Program-made: the position numbers and the translations under genes
The notes under the pieces: model-generated
The model's input: the letters and a program-made list of their open reading frames with translations, nothing else
What the model was told of the DNA's origin: nothing
Databases searched by the model: none
Source of the DNA: Mycolicibacterium sp. CBMA 234
Lineage (GTDB): Bacteria; Actinomycetota; Actinomycetes; Mycobacteriales; Mycobacteriaceae
DNA: 64,000 nt
Direction: 5' to 3'
Assembly (NCBI RefSeq): GCF_009729415.1
Contig: NZ_MPKW01000005.1
Location: forward strand, 124,001 to 188,000
Part shown: positions 39,803 to 49,754 of the stretch, one piece after another
Layout of the letters: each line of letters opens with the position of its first letter
How positions within the stretch are numbered: the stretch's first letter is position 1

Positions 39803-41620
39803 TCAAAGTCCCTGTTCGTTATCGGCCTCTGCGGCAGCATCAGCGCCGGCTTCATTGCCAGCCTGAATCCCCGCAACCGCCTTCCGGCGGCGCACGAGAT
39901 TTCTATTGTGCCGCATACCCACCAGCAAAGCCGCAACGCCAACCCCCACAAGGACGACGTTCACAGCTGGTCCCCATCGGGTAGCCAGGGTCAGGTCGGT
40001 CTTCAAGCGCACCTGGCGGTCCAGATAGGCAGGCTCGAAGAACTCGGTCCGGGCGATGACGTGACCGTCCGGCGCCACCACCGCGCTGACACCAGTGGTC
40101 CCGGCGACGATCACGTACCGGTCGTGTTCGACGGCGCGCAACCGGGCGAACGCCAGCTGCTGCAGGCTCATGGGCTCGTCGAATGTCGCGTTGTTGGCGG
40201 GGACTGCCAGCAACTGCGCCCCATTGAGCACCGATTGCCGCGCAGCGCGGTCGAAGATGACCTCCCAGCACGTTGTCACGCCGATGGGCACCCCCGCGGC
40301 GGTGACCACCCCGGAGCCCGTGCCCGGCACGAAGTAGCCGGCCCGATCGGCATAGGGCGACAGCAGCCGGAAGAAACTGCGCCACGGCAGGTACTCGCCG
40401 AACGGCTGCACGATGGCCTTGTCGTGGCGATCCCCCGGCCCGTTGGCGCCGTCCCACACGATCACCGAGTTATTCGTGGTCGGATGCTCAGGCGTGTAGT
40501 CCGGCGCCGCCAAGACCGTGCCCACGAGGATCGGCGCCTGGATGGCCGAGGACGCAGCCGAAATCAGTTCTGCCGCATCGGCATTGGCCAGCGGATCGAT
40601 GTCGGACGAGTTCTCCGGCCAGATCACCACCGTCGGTTGCGGCGCCCGGCCGGCCCGCACGTCGTCGGCCAGTACTTTCGTTTCGTGCACGTGGTTGTCG
40701 AGCACGGCGCGGCGCTGAGCGTTGAAGTCCAGACCGAGACGCGGCACGTTGCCCTGGACCGCGGCGACGTTGATCGCGGGGTCGTCACCCGCGCCGGCAC
40801 CGGACTTACGGACGTGCGGCCACGCGATCACGATGAGCAGCAGGATGACGGCGATGCACGCGCCCGGGACGAACACCGCGGGCGGCGCCCCGGCACCGGT
40901 GCGGTGATCATGCCGCCAACGTTTGACCGCTTCGAGCACGATGGCCAGCGCACTGAACCCGACCAACGCCACCGCGAACGACACCAGCGGCGCACCGCCG
41001 ACCTGCGCGAGCGGCAACAGCGGGCCCGACGTCTGACCGAACGCCAGGACACCCCACGGAAAACCGCCGAACGGCACCGTCGACTTGAGCCATTCGGCGC
41101 CCACCCACAGCGCAGCAAACCACACTGGCCAGCCGCGTAGCCGTCGCACCAGCACCGCGGCCAGGCCGAACACCCCGACGAAGAACGCTTCCAAAGCAGC
41201 CAGCATCACCCACGGCAACGGGCCGACGAAATTGCTGATCCACGGCAGCAGCAGCACATAGAACACCTGGCCGGCCAACATGCCGTAGCCGAAACCGCCG
41301 GCCGGGGTGGTCCGCTCGTCGATCAGAATCCAGGCCAGCAGCGCCATACCCGGGAACGCGAGGTACCAGAAGTCGAAGGGCGGGAAGCTCGCGGCGAGCA
41401 GCAGACCTGCCACGACGGCCAGGGCCAGCCGGATCAACCGCGGCTCGAAGAAGCGGCGCACGCGAGCGACGATCCGCGTTCCGCGGCCGGGGCCGGTGGC
41501 TGCGCCCGCGTCCTGCGCGTCGTCTGCCCGACTGTCTTCCTGACTGTCTTCTTGGCTGTCTTCCTGGGTCTCGTCGAGCGTCTGTTCCGCGGCTTCGAGG
41601 CCGTCGCGGCGCTCAGCCAT
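39803..41620 (-). CDS. lnt: Apolipoprotein N-acyltransferase
   Basis: 605 residues. An N-terminal acidic stretch has a three-fold EDSQ repeat ([12 protein letters not shown], about residues 19-30), encoded by short DNA repeats. About six to seven membrane helices follow, then a nitrilase-like catalytic domain. Its triad candidates are Glu in [13 protein letters not shown], Lys in [15 protein letters not shown] and Cys in [13 protein letters not shown]. It N-acylates lipoproteins at the membrane and may assist Ppm1. One more hydrophobic helix lies near the C-terminus ([15 protein letters not shown]). It ends 2 bp before the ppm1 ATG. Confidence 0.94.
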   Translation of the reverse strand: MAERRDGLEAAEQTLDETQEDSQEDSQEDSRADDAQDAGAATGPGRGTRIVARVRRFFEPRLIRLALAVVAGLLLAASFPPFDFWYLAFPGMALLAWILIDERTTPAGGFGYGMLAGQVFYVLLLPWISNFVGPLPWVMLAALEAFFVGVFGLAAVLVRRLRGWPVWFAALWVGAEWLKSTVPFGGFPWGVLAFGQTSGPLLPLAQVGGAPLVSFAVALVGFSALAIVLEAVKRWRHDHRTGAGAPPAVFVPGACIAVILLLIVIAWPHVRKSGAGAGDDPAINVAAVQGNVPRLGLDFNAQRRAVLDNHVHETKVLADDVRAGRAPQPTVVIWPENSSDIDPLANADAAELISAASSAIQAPILVGTVLAAPDYTPEHPTTNNSVIVWDGANGPGDRHDKAIVQPFGEYLPWRSFFRLLSPYADRAGYFVPGTGSGVVTAAGVPIGVTTCWEVIFDRAARQSVLNGAQLLAVPANNATFDEPMSLQQLAFARLRAVEHDRYVIVAGTTGVSAVVAPDGHVIARTEFFEPAYLDRQVRLKTDLTLATRWGPAVNVVLVGVGVAALLVGMRHNRNLVRRRKAVAGIQAGNEAGADAAAEADNEQGL

Positions 41621-43217
41621 GGATCAGCTCGCCGTGGTGCACGGTCTGCAGGCAGGTCGGCAGCTCGTCGTCCGGCCCCAGCGGCGGCAGCGCCGGTACC
41701 CGCGACCGGGGGTCCGTCGACCAGCGCTGGACGGCGTCGACCGGTGCGGTGACGTCCAAGGCCTCGGCGCCACCGGGCACCTGCCACACCGCGTATGACG
41801 CCATTGCGCCGGGCACCAGCGTCCCCGTCATACCGTCGCGGACGCCGCCGGCCCGCCACGCACCGCGCGTGGCCGCCAGGAAGGCAGATCGTGCCGAGAT
41901 GGCACTGCCCGCCGTCCGGTGGCTGATGGCGGCGCGCACGGATTCCCAGGGGTTCATGCTGGTGACGGGACTGTCGGAACCGAAAGCGAGGGGCACGCCT
42001 TGGGATGCTAACAGCGCAAACGGGTTCAAACCCTGTGCGCGATCAGCGCCGAGACGCTGCGAATACATCCCGTCTGTGCCGCCCCACAGCGCGTCGAAAC
42101 TCGGCTGCATGCTGGCCAGCACTCCCCACGCACCCAGTTGCCGGGCCTGGTCGGCATCCACCATCTCGAGGTGTTCGAGCCGGTGCCCGCAGCGCGCGAC
42201 GGCAGGTGCACCGAAGGCTGTCACCGCCCGGTCGAAAGCCTCGACCACGGCCGCGACCGCGGCGTCACCGATGACGTGGAAGCCGGCGGTGATGCCGGCC
42301 TCGGTACAGGCCAGCAGGTGCGCGGCCACCGCGTCGCTGTCCAGGTAGGTGTTTCCGCAGCAGCCGGGCGCATCGGTGTACGGCTCCCGCAACCACGCGG
42401 TGCGCGAACCGAGCGCACCGTCGATGAACAGGTCACCAGCCAGACCGTGGGCGCCGGTCTGCGCCAGCAGGTCGCGGGCGGACGCGGCTGTCTCGACCGC
42501 TTCACCCCAGTACCCGACGATGTCGACGCCGTGCTCGGTGGCGCGCAGGTCGGCCCAGTCGTCGAGGCCGCCGATCTCAGGGCCCGCGCACTCATGCACC
42601 GCGACGATGCCGTTGCGGGCAGCCAGGTCGAGCGCGGCCCGTTGGGCATCGCGGCGCTGCGTCACGCTGAGCAGGCTCCGGGCCGCGGCGCGCACGCGGT
42701 GGTGCGCCTCGGCGGTCAACGGCCCCTGCTCGGAAAAGCCCCCGGTACCGGCCAGGCCGGACACCAGGCTGCGGAGTCCGGTCGTGGCGACCGCTGAGTG
42801 CACGTCGACCCGGGCCAGGTAGGCGGGCCGTCCGCCGAGCACGCCGTCCAGGTCCGCGGTGGTCGGGGTGAGGCGCTCAGGCCAGCCGGATTCATCCCAG
42901 CCGTGGCCCCAGACGATGCCGTCCGGGTGCTGCGCGGCGAACTCGGCCAGCAGCGTCAGCAGGTGCGGCAGCGAGGTCGCGGCGCGGAGGTCAAGGCCTG
43001 TGACCGTAAGTCCGGTGGCCGTGAGGTGCACGTGGCTGTCGACGAACGCAGGAGCGACGAACCCGCCCTCAAGATCCACGACGGTGGCATCCGGATACTG
43101 GGCCCGACCAATGTCGTCGGAACCCAGCCAGGCCACCACTCCGTCGCGGATTGCGATCGCGGTGGCGTCGGGCGCAGCCGGGCTGTGTACCCGGCCGTTA
43201 AGCAGCAGTGTCGTCAC
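41613..43217 (-). CDS. Amidohydrolase family protein (YtcJ-like)
   Basis: 534 residues. The first metal-binding motif is [17 protein letters not shown] near residue 58. Further metal-ligand candidates occur in [24 protein letters not shown] and [13 protein letters not shown], and the last aspartate in [17 protein letters not shown]. Substrate is unknown; family members hydrolyse N-acyl or exocyclic amide bonds. Start is a GTG at 43215-43217. It overlaps lnt by 8 bp, so it is in the lnt-ppm1 transcript. Confidence 0.88.
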   Translation of the reverse strand: MTTLLLNGRVHSPAAPDATAIAIRDGVVAWLGSDDIGRAQYPDATVVDLEGGFVAPAFVDSHVHLTATGLTVTGLDLRAATSLPHLLTLLAEFAAQHPDGIVWGHGWDESGWPERLTPTTADLDGVLGGRPAYLARVDVHSAVATTGLRSLVSGLAGTGGFSEQGPLTAEAHHRVRAAARSLLSVTQRRDAQRAALDLAARNGIVAVHECAGPEIGGLDDWADLRATEHGVDIVGYWGEAVETAASARDLLAQTGAHGLAGDLFIDGALGSRTAWLREPYTDAPGCCGNTYLDSDAVAAHLLACTEAGITAGFHVIGDAAVAAVVEAFDRAVTAFGAPAVARCGHRLEHLEMVDADQARQLGAWGVLASMQPSFDALWGGTDGMYSQRLGADRAQGLNPFALLASQGVPLAFGSDSPVTSMNPWESVRAAISHRTAGSAISARSAFLAATRGAWRAGGVRDGMTGTLVPGAMASYAVWQVPGGAEALDVTAPVDAVQRWSTDPRSRVPALPPLGPDDELPTCLQTVHHGELIHG

Positions 43218-43238
43218 GAAGGTGACAGGTTAGTCCGT

Positions 43239-43727
43239 TCAGCTGGCGTGTCGGTGCGCAGCGACCGGCTCACTGTCGATGACTTCGATCACTTCCCCGT
43301 CGATGTACTCGCCGCGACCGCGGTAGCGCTCATCGTGATTGATGTAGATCACCTGGGTCGGGAAGTCCATCGGGTCCAGCTGACGACTGAACAACGCGCG
43401 TACCGCAGGGCGCAGCGCGGGTCGCGTCCACGGCATCAGCATCAACGCCCCGAGCACCGAGCTGGCCAGGCCCGGGACCACTACCAGGACCGTGCCCAAC
43501 GCCACCAGCACGCTGTCGGTGGCCAGCGTCGGATCAGCGGATCGCGCGCTCAGCGCCTCCGACAATCTGCCGAAATGCCGGGTTATCTGGGCACCGGCAA
43601 TCGCTAAACCAGCTGCGAACGTCGCCAGGAGGGCCAACAGCGTCCATGCCACACCGATCGTCGACGCGAGGCCTGCCAGCACCGCGACCTCGACCAAGGC
43701 ATAAACCAGAAATAGTCGCATCGCCAT
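43239..43727 (-). CDS. fxsA: FxsA family membrane protein
   Basis: 162 residues, with MRLFLVYALVEVAVLAGLAS and VAWTLLALLATFAAGLAIAGAQ as the first helices. VLVALGTVLVVVPGLASSVLGALMLM follows. This is the FxsA domain, whose E. coli member overcomes phage T7 exclusion by F. The C-terminal 55 residues are charged and cytoplasmic. The ATG at 43725-43727 is used; a second ATG two codons on is equally plausible. Role in mycobacteria is unknown. Confidence 0.88.
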   Translation of the reverse strand: MAMRLFLVYALVEVAVLAGLASTIGVAWTLLALLATFAAGLAIAGAQITRHFGRLSEALSARSADPTLATDSVLVALGTVLVVVPGLASSVLGALMLMPWTRPALRPAVRALFSRQLDPMDFPTQVIYINHDERYRGRGEYIDGEVIEVIDSEPVAAHRHAS

Positions 43728-43770
43728 GCACTGCTCAACGTGCGCGACGGGGTCTCGCGTTCCCGATCCG

Positions 43771-44661
43771 TCAGAAAATGACGGTTTCGTTACCGTGGCG
43801 AAGGATTCGGTCCTGGCAGTGCCACAGCACTGCCCGGGACAACACGGCCCGTTCCACGTCCGCACCGAGACGCACCAGCTCCTCGACGCTGTGCGTGTGG
43901 TCGACGCGGACGACGTCCTGCTCGATGATCGGGCCCTCGTCCAAATCCGCAGTGACGTAGTGCGCGGTGGCGCCGACGAGCTTCACGCCACGTTCCTTGG
44001 CCCGCCGGTACGGCGTGGCGCCCACGAACGCCGGCAGGAAGGAGTGGTGGATGTTGATCAGCGGACATTCGATGGCTTCGAGGAATTCCGGCGTGATGAT
44101 CTGCATGTACCGGGCGAGCACCACCAGATCGACGTTGCCTTTGAGCAGTTCCAGCTGACGCTGCTCGGCCTGCGCGCGGATGTCGCGGGTCGCCGGAATA
44201 TGCACGAACGGCACCCCGAACGCCCGGACCTGCTCGGCCAGGTCGGCGTGGTTGGAAATCACCATCACCACGGTCATGTCCAGCTCGCCGCGGCGGTTGC
44301 GCCACAGCAGGTCGAGCAGGCAGTGGTCAGCTGTCGAGGCCATGATGGCGACGCGTTTGGGTTTGGACGCATCGGTGAACCGGAAGTCCATGTCGAATTC
44401 GTCTGCCACCGCAGCGAATTCGCGCTCCAAGTCAGGTTGGGCAGCAGCCAGCCCCGGCAGGTGAAAGACGGTGCGCTGCAAGAAGACACCGTCTTCGGGC
44501 GCCGTCGAATGCTGATCCAGCGAGATGATGTTGGCGCCCGAGCGGGTGAGGAACGTCGACACCGCTGCGATGACACCGCGACGGTCCGGGCAGTTCAGCA
44601 GCAGCCGCCCGATGTCCTTGTGGCGCGGCAGCTTTGGCGCGCCGGCAGGGAATTGACTCAC
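43771..44661 (-). CDS. purU: Formyltetrahydrofolate deformylase
   Basis: 296 residues. An N-terminal ACT domain (GRLLLNCPDRRGVIAAVSTFL, about 17-95) precedes a formyltransferase-fold hydrolase domain. Its catalytic Asn-His-Asp set lies in CPLINIHHSFLPAF and TADLDEGPIIEQD. It releases formate from 10-formyl-THF and balances one-carbon pools. The GTG at 44659-44661 shares a base with the upstream PPOX stop (TAGTG). Confidence 0.95.
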   Translation of the reverse strand: MSQFPAGAPKLPRHKDIGRLLLNCPDRRGVIAAVSTFLTRSGANIISLDQHSTAPEDGVFLQRTVFHLPGLAAAQPDLEREFAAVADEFDMDFRFTDASKPKRVAIMASTADHCLLDLLWRNRRGELDMTVVMVISNHADLAEQVRAFGVPFVHIPATRDIRAQAEQRQLELLKGNVDLVVLARYMQIITPEFLEAIECPLINIHHSFLPAFVGATPYRRAKERGVKLVGATAHYVTADLDEGPIIEQDVVRVDHTHSVEELVRLGADVERAVLSRAVLWHCQDRILRHGNETVIF

Positions 44662-45041
44662 TACGCTGCCCGCAACTCCAGCGCGACGTTGTTCTGCATC
44701 CCGCCACGCAACTTGGAAAAGAAGTTGAACGCCTTGCCGATCAACCCGTAGCGCTTGCCGATGCCGTCGTAGACGGTGCCGAGCTGCGACTGGTCCAGGA
44801 TCGCGGCCTTGCCCTCAACAGCCTCACTCTTCGGGTTGCCCCGCATGTCGCATTTGGCGACGGTGACGCGCGGCGTGTTCCGAATCCGCTTGACCTTCCA
44901 GGCCTTGGCCTCGGAGATGACCAGCAGCCGGTCGCCGTCGGGCACCGCCCAGACAGCTGTGGGCTTGGGTCGACCGTCCTTGGTGAAAGTGGTCAGCAGG
45001 ATGTAGTTCGCGGTGGCGACATCGGCGAAGGTGAGGGCCAT
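44661..45041 (-). CDS. PPOX-class F420/FMN-type split-barrel oxidoreductase
   Basis: 126 residues of the pyridoxamine-5'-phosphate-oxidase-like split barrel: YILLTTFTKDGRPKPTAVWAV, then LLVISEAKAWKVKRIRNTP and VTVAKCDMRGNPKS. This matches the mycobacterial Rv2061c position and the FDOR-B group, many of which use F420. Substrate is unknown. The ATG at 45039-45041 is used; the frame is open further upstream without similarity. Confidence 0.85.
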   Translation of the reverse strand: MALTFADVATANYILLTTFTKDGRPKPTAVWAVPDGDRLLVISEAKAWKVKRIRNTPRVTVAKCDMRGNPKSEAVEGKAAILDQSQLGTVYDGIGKRYGLIGKAFNFFSKLRGGMQNNVALELRAA

Positions 45042-45333
45042 GGCGATCAGGCTAGTCGGGGTCTGTCTATGACGGGCGTCGAGATGGTTCGCCGATCGCG
45101 AAACGGGTGCCCTGTGTCGGCGGGCCACGAGCTAAACAGTCCCGAACCCAACTACACGGCGAATTCCGGGCTGATTTTCCGCCACCCAGTTGCGTTCGGT
45201 CATTGCGTCGACGCCGACCGTCACTCTTGTCCCGCGGAGCACATCCGCCTGCGTCCGCGAGGTTCGCATTGCGTCCGTCAATTGTCGGTGGCCAGTCGTA
45301 GCCTGCGTACCAATCGAACAGGGGGCTGACAGC
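45042..45333. other. Non-coding interval of 292 bp
   Basis: This divergent intergenic region lies between the PPOX gene and the small Cys-rich protein gene. In-frame extensions of both neighbours cross it but show no family-like sequence. I see no clear promoter, palindrome or RNA. Confidence 0.45.
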
Positions 45334-45708
45334 ATGAAAATCCTTGTAGCGACAGCGCTTACCCAAGGTGTCCGCGGCAACGACTACAACTACTGCGTCA
45401 CCGGGGAACTCGTGTGGGTTCAGGAACCATGCGACCGTGACCGTCGAGACCCTGAAGGCGGATGCGGATGCGGCCGGGGTTTTGCCGGTCTTGCGTCCCA
45501 TCGCGCCACAACCACTGCTCAGGTCGTGGATGCGGACATGACCCGAGAAGAACTGGTCCTCGCGATGCGGACCAGCCTCACCGACGGCGGATGGCCACTC
45601 GATTGGGCCGAAGCGATAGCCGACGAAAACCTCGCCATGGCTGCAGCATTTGCCACCGGGACAGTGATCGAACGTCGACTCGAAGAGTTCTGGCCGCGGG
45701 CCGCGTAG
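45334..45708 (+). CDS. Conserved actinobacterial hypothetical protein with a GGCGCGRGFAG motif
   Basis: 124 residues. It starts MKILVATALTQGVRGNDYNY. The conserved centre, DRDRRDPEGGCGCGRGFAGL, ends in a CGCG turn and is followed by ASHRATTTAQV. The pattern recurs in small actinobacterial proteins of unknown function that I cannot name with confidence. The cysteines, at CGCG and at YCV and EPC, could bind metal. The C-terminal half is helical. It converges on cobN, with a hairpin between them. Confidence 0.75.
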   Translation: MKILVATALTQGVRGNDYNYCVTGELVWVQEPCDRDRRDPEGGCGCGRGFAGLASHRATTTAQVVDADMTREELVLAMRTSLTDGGWPLDWAEAIADENLAMAAAFATGTVIERRLEEFWPRAA

Positions 45709-45727
45709 CCCTGCACCCGCAGAGATT

Positions 45728-45769
45728 GACGAAGTGGTTGTTTCGGTGCCCGCGAGCGACCACTTCGTC
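45728..45769. terminator. Hairpin between convergent genes, 3' of cobN
   Basis: A perfect 11-bp inverted repeat, GACGAAGTGGT (45728-45738) and its complement (45759-45769), encloses a 20-base loop. It lies 15 bases from the cobN stop and 20 from the stop of the plus-strand gene. No T-run follows. It could be a terminator or a palindromic repeat unit. Confidence 0.55.
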
Positions 45770-45783
45770 CATGTTGACGCCCG

Positions 45784-48700
45784 CTAGCCTTCCAACTCCC
45801 CCTCGGTCTCCAGCAATACCTGCTTGAGCCCGTCGAGCGTCTCGGCCTCCGGCTGCTCCCACATCCCGCGGCCGGCCGCCTCCAGGAGTCGCTCGGCCAT
45901 GCCGTGCAGCGCCCAGGGATTGGACTCGTTCATGAACTTGCGGTTCTCCGGGTCCAGCACGTAGCTCTGGGTCAGCTGCTCGTACATCCAGTCGGCCATG
46001 ACTCCCGCGGTCGCGTCGTACCCGAACAGGTAGTCGACGGTGGCGGCCATCTCGAAGGCGCCCTTGTAGCCGTGCCGGCGCATGGCGGTCATCCAGCGCG
46101 GGTTGACCACGCGGGCCCGAAACACGCGCGTGGTCTCCTCCGACAGCGTGCGGGTGCGAACGGCGTCGGGCCGGGTGTTGTCGCCGATGTAGGCGGCCGG
46201 GTCCTTACCGGTCAGCGCGCGCACGGTCGCGACCATGCCGCCGTGGTACTGGAAGTAGTCGTCGGAGTCGGCGATGTCGTGCTCGCGGGTGTCAGTGTTC
46301 TTGGCCGCCACCGAGATTCGCCGGTAGGCCCGGTTCATGTCGTCGGTCGCCGGGGCGCCATCCAGGCCACGGCCGTAGGCGAACCCGCCCCACGCGGTGT
46401 ACACCTGGGCCAGGTCGGCGTCGTCGCGCCAGTTGCGGCTGTCGATCAGCTGCAGCAGGCCCGCACCGTAGGTCCCCGGCTTGGAGCCGAAAATCCTTGT
46501 GGTGGCGCGCCGTTGATCACCGTGATCGGCGATGTCGGTCTGGGAGTGGGCGCGGACGTAGTTGTCCTCGGCGGACTCATCCAGCCCGGCCACGAGCTGG
46601 ACCGCGTCGTCAAGCATCGTCACGACGTGCGGGAAGGCGTCGCGGAAGAAGCCCGAAATACGGACCGTGACGTCGATGCGCGGACGTCCCAGTTCATCGA
46701 GCGAGATCGGTTCCAGCCCGACGACGCGGCGCGAGGCGTCGTCCCAAATCGGCCGAACACCCAGCAGCGCAAGCACTTCGGCGATGTCGTCGCCCGCGGT
46801 GCGCATGGCCGAGGTACCCCAGACCGAGAGCCCAACCGACTCGGGCCAGCGGCCGTAGTCGCTGCGGTACCGCTCCAACAGCGAATCCGCCATGGCCACA
46901 CCGGTTTCCCAAGCCAGCTTGGACGGCACCGCCTTGGGGTCCACGGAGTAGAAGTTGCGGCCTGTCGGGAGGACGTTGACCAGGCCGCGCAGCGGCGAGC
47001 CCGACGGGCCGGCGGCGATGAACCCACCACCGAGCGCGTGCAGAATCTGGTCGATCTCCCGGTTGGTTGCGCGCAGCCGGGGCACCACCTCGGTGGCGGC
47101 GAAGCGCAGCACCTTGGCCACCTCGGGGTTGTCGGTGATGCGGTCGACGGCAGCCGCTTCCCAGCCGGACTCCTGCAGCTTGGCCACCAACTCGCGGGCC
47201 TGGCTCTCCGCAGCGTCGACGGCCTCGCGCTCAGCGCTACCGTCCTCGACGAGGCCCAGCGCCTCCCGCAGCCCCGGCACCGACTGCTCGCCGCCGAACA
47301 GCTGACGGGCCCGCAGGATCGCCAGCACCAGGTCCAGTTCGGCTTCGCCGGCCGGCGCCTGGCCCAGGATGTGCAGGCCGTCGCGAATCTGGACGTCCTT
47401 GATCTCGCACAGCCAGCCGTCGACGTGCAGCAGCATGTCGTCGAACACGTCCTCGTCGGGCCGGTCCTCCAGCCCCAGGTCGTGGTCCATCTTCGCGGCG
47501 CGCATCAGCGTCCAGATCTGCTGACGGATGGCGGGCAGCTTGCCGGGGTCCAGCGCCGAGATGGTGGAGTGCTCGTCGAGCAGCTGCTCCAGACGGGCGA
47601 TGTCACCGTAGGTCTCGGCGCGGGCCATCGGCGGGATCAGGTGGTCGACCAGTACCGCGTGCGCGCGGCGCTTGGCCTGCGTGCCCTCACCCGGGTCGTT
47701 GACCAGGAACGGGTACACCAGCGGCAGGTCGCCGAGCGCGGCGTCGGTACCGCAGGCCGCCGACATGCCGAGCGTCTTGCCGGGCAGCCATTCCAGGTTG
47801 CCGTGCTTGCCCAGGTGGATCATCACGTCGGCGCCGAAGTGCCTGTTGATCCAGTGGTAGGCCGCCAGGTAGTGGTGGCTCGGCGGCAAATCGGGGTCGT
47901 GGTAGATCGCCACCGGGTTCTCGCCGAATCCGCGCGGCGGCTGCACGATCAGCACGACGTTGTCGGAAACCATTGCGGCGATGACGATTTCACCGTCGGA
48001 GTCCTGCGAGCGGTCGACGAACAACTCCCCTGGCGCCGGTCCCCAATGCTTGGTCACGGCGTCGGTGAGTTCGGCCGGCAAGGTCGCGAACCAGGCCCGG
48101 TAGTCCTTGGCGGACACCCGAACGGGGTTGGCTTCCAGCGCTTCGGTGCTGAGCCAGTCCGGGTCCTGGCCGCCGCGCTCGATCATTGCGTGGATCAGCG
48201 CGTCGCCATCCTCCGCGTCGACGCCAGGGATGTCACCGATGCGGTAGCCGGCCTCGCGCATGGCGCGCAGCAGCGCGACGGCGCTCGCCGGAGTGTCGAG
48301 GCCGACGGCGTTGCCGATGCGGGCGTGCTTGGTCGGGTAGGCCGAGAACACCAGGGCGACGCGCTTGTCGGCGGGCTCGATGTACTTCAGGCGGGCGTGC
48401 CGAACGGCCAGCCGCGCCACCCGCTCGCAGCGCTCCGGGTCGGCGACGTAGGAGATCAGGCCCTCGCTGTCGATCTCCTTGAACGAGAACGGCACCGTGA
48501 TGATGCGGCCGTCGAACTCCGGGACCGCGACCTGCGACGCGACGTCGAGCGGCGAGAGGCCGTCGTCGTTCTCGTCCCACTGGGCGCGCGAGCTGGTCAG
48601 GCACAGGCCTTGCAGGATCGGGATGTCGAGGGCGGCCAGGTGCGCGACATTCCAGTTGTCGTCGTCGCCACCGGCGCTCGCCGTGGCCGGGGTGGCGCCG

Positions 48701-49347
48701 CCGGCCGCCAGCACTGTCGTGACCAGCGCGTCAGCCGTCCCGAGCAGCTCGATGAGCTCGGACTCGGCGGTCCGCAGGGAAGCGCAGAAGATGGGCAGCG
48801 GACGGCCACCGGCCTGCTCGATGGCCTGGCACAACGCCTCGATATATGAGGTGTTGCCGGCCAGTTGTTGCGCGCGGTAGTAGAGCACGCCGACCGTCGG
48901 GCCCTGGGCGTCCGAAGCGCGTTCCAACAGCCCCCAGCTCGGAGTGGTCTCAGGTTCGCCGAAACCGAGCCCCGTCATGAGCACGGTGTCGCTGAGGAAG
49001 GCATGCAGCTGGCGCAGGTTGGTCACGCCACCCTGCGCCAGATAGATATGGGCTTGCAGTGCGACACCGGCCGGGACGGTCGAGTGGCTCATCAGGTCGG
49101 CGTCCGGCGACTGCTCGCCGCTGAGCACGACGGTCGGGATGCCGCTGGCGACGACGGTGGAAATCTCGTCCTGCCAGGCGCGGTAGCCGCCCAGTACCCG
49201 CACCACGGCCAGGTCCGCACCGGCGAGGAGGTCCTGCAGTTCCCCCTCGATCAGTCGGGACGGGTTGCCCCACCGGTACTCGGCGCCGCTGGCGCGGGCG
49301 GTGATGAGATCAGTGTCGGATGTCGAGAGCAGAAGTACGGTCGGCAC
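45784..49347 (-). CDS. cobN: Cobaltochelatase subunit CobN
   Basis: 1187 residues, close to the usual length. It is the large subunit of the ATP-dependent aerobic-pathway cobaltochelatase, inserting cobalt into hydrogenobyrinate a,c-diamide. Diagnostic segments include LVFSAYPTKHARIGNAVGLD, YHWINRHFGADVMIHLGKHG with NLEWLPGKTLGMSA, and VRISGFFRDAFPHVV. CobS and CobT are not in the window. Start is a GTG at 49345-49347. A very long antisense frame (45904-48849) is a GC-skew artefact. Confidence 0.96.
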   Translation of the reverse strand: MPTVLLLSTSDTDLITARASGAEYRWGNPSRLIEGELQDLLAGADLAVVRVLGGYRAWQDEISTVVASGIPTVVLSGEQSPDADLMSHSTVPAGVALQAHIYLAQGGVTNLRQLHAFLSDTVLMTGLGFGEPETTPSWGLLERASDAQGPTVGVLYYRAQQLAGNTSYIEALCQAIEQAGGRPLPIFCASLRTAESELIELLGTADALVTTVLAAGGATPATASAGGDDDNWNVAHLAALDIPILQGLCLTSSRAQWDENDDGLSPLDVASQVAVPEFDGRIITVPFSFKEIDSEGLISYVADPERCERVARLAVRHARLKYIEPADKRVALVFSAYPTKHARIGNAVGLDTPASAVALLRAMREAGYRIGDIPGVDAEDGDALIHAMIERGGQDPDWLSTEALEANPVRVSAKDYRAWFATLPAELTDAVTKHWGPAPGELFVDRSQDSDGEIVIAAMVSDNVVLIVQPPRGFGENPVAIYHDPDLPPSHHYLAAYHWINRHFGADVMIHLGKHGNLEWLPGKTLGMSAACGTDAALGDLPLVYPFLVNDPGEGTQAKRRAHAVLVDHLIPPMARAETYGDIARLEQLLDEHSTISALDPGKLPAIRQQIWTLMRAAKMDHDLGLEDRPDEDVFDDMLLHVDGWLCEIKDVQIRDGLHILGQAPAGEAELDLVLAILRARQLFGGEQSVPGLREALGLVEDGSAEREAVDAAESQARELVAKLQESGWEAAAVDRITDNPEVAKVLRFAATEVVPRLRATNREIDQILHALGGGFIAAGPSGSPLRGLVNVLPTGRNFYSVDPKAVPSKLAWETGVAMADSLLERYRSDYGRWPESVGLSVWGTSAMRTAGDDIAEVLALLGVRPIWDDASRRVVGLEPISLDELGRPRIDVTVRISGFFRDAFPHVVTMLDDAVQLVAGLDESAEDNYVRAHSQTDIADHGDQRRATTRIFGSKPGTYGAGLLQLIDSRNWRDDADLAQVYTAWGGFAYGRGLDGAPATDDMNRAYRRISVAAKNTDTREHDIADSDDYFQYHGGMVATVRALTGKDPAAYIGDNTRPDAVRTRTLSEETTRVFRARVVNPRWMTAMRRHGYKGAFEMAATVDYLFGYDATAGVMADWMYEQLTQSYVLDPENRKFMNESNPWALHGMAERLLEAAGRGMWEQPEAETLDGLKQVLLETEGELEG

Positions 49348-49416
49348 TGCCTATTCGTACCGTACGGGCGGCGTCGGGTGGTCCCGGCCCTTCGTCCGAG
49401 TGCATTGAAAAGCACA

Positions 49417-49447
49417 ACGGGGCGGGTTGCTTGGCAACCCGCCCCGT
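49417..49447. terminator. 14-bp hairpin between the small membrane ORF and cobN
   Basis: ACGGGGCGGGTTGC at 49417-49430 pairs perfectly with 49434-49447 across a TTG loop. It lies 34 bp past the stop of the 36-residue ORF on the minus strand and 70 bp upstream of cobN. It would end the small transcript before cobN. Minus-strand downstream bases are TGTGCTTTTCAATG, a short T-run. Confidence 0.8.
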
Positions 49448-49481
49448 CGAGGGTCTATCTGGTGGTACTACCCCAACGGCA

Positions 49482-49592
49482 TTAGCGCTCCGAAGCGCTC
49501 CAGCGCGAGTACCAGGTCTTGCCCTGGTACGGCAGACCGGCGGCCACGATGAGGGCGAAGACGCCACCAACGTACAAAGCGAAATCGGACAT
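49482..49592 (-). CDS. 36-residue single-helix membrane peptide
   Basis: The reading starts MSDFALYVGGVFALIVAAGL and continues PYQGKTWYSRWSASER. The 20 N-terminal residues form one hydrophobic helix, and the C-terminus is aromatic and positively charged, which predicts an N-out/C-in single-pass peptide. The ribosome-binding site AAGGAGG, 6-7 bases before the ATG (49590-49592), is among the strongest in the window. A hairpin terminator follows. This gives it a complete expression unit between cobN and the divergent cobG. It has the size of regulatory subunit peptides such as KdpF, but I recognise no family. Confidence 0.75.
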   Translation of the reverse strand: MSDFALYVGGVFALIVAAGLPYQGKTWYSRWSASER

Positions 49593-49754
49593 TGCGTCCC
49601 TCCTTAGGTCATCCGAATGCGGTGTAGCAAACGGAAGTTCGCGTTCCACGGTACGGGCCGAAGCGCCCGAAACAAGGGACTTGTAAGGCACGGAACAGGC
49701 CGGAAACGGCAGTGGCCTACTTCACAATTTGCGATACAACGTAACGTAGACAAG

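Noticed and set aside
45904..48849. 981-codon open frame antisense to cobN
   Set aside because: Composition is His/Gln/Gly/Arg-rich with no domain, a typical shadow of a high-GC gene; CobN itself is unambiguous.
49593..49754. Possible cobalamin riboswitch in front of cobG or the small membrane ORF
   Set aside because: GCCACTG-like bases occur, but the B12-box and the rest of the conserved core are not visible on either strand.
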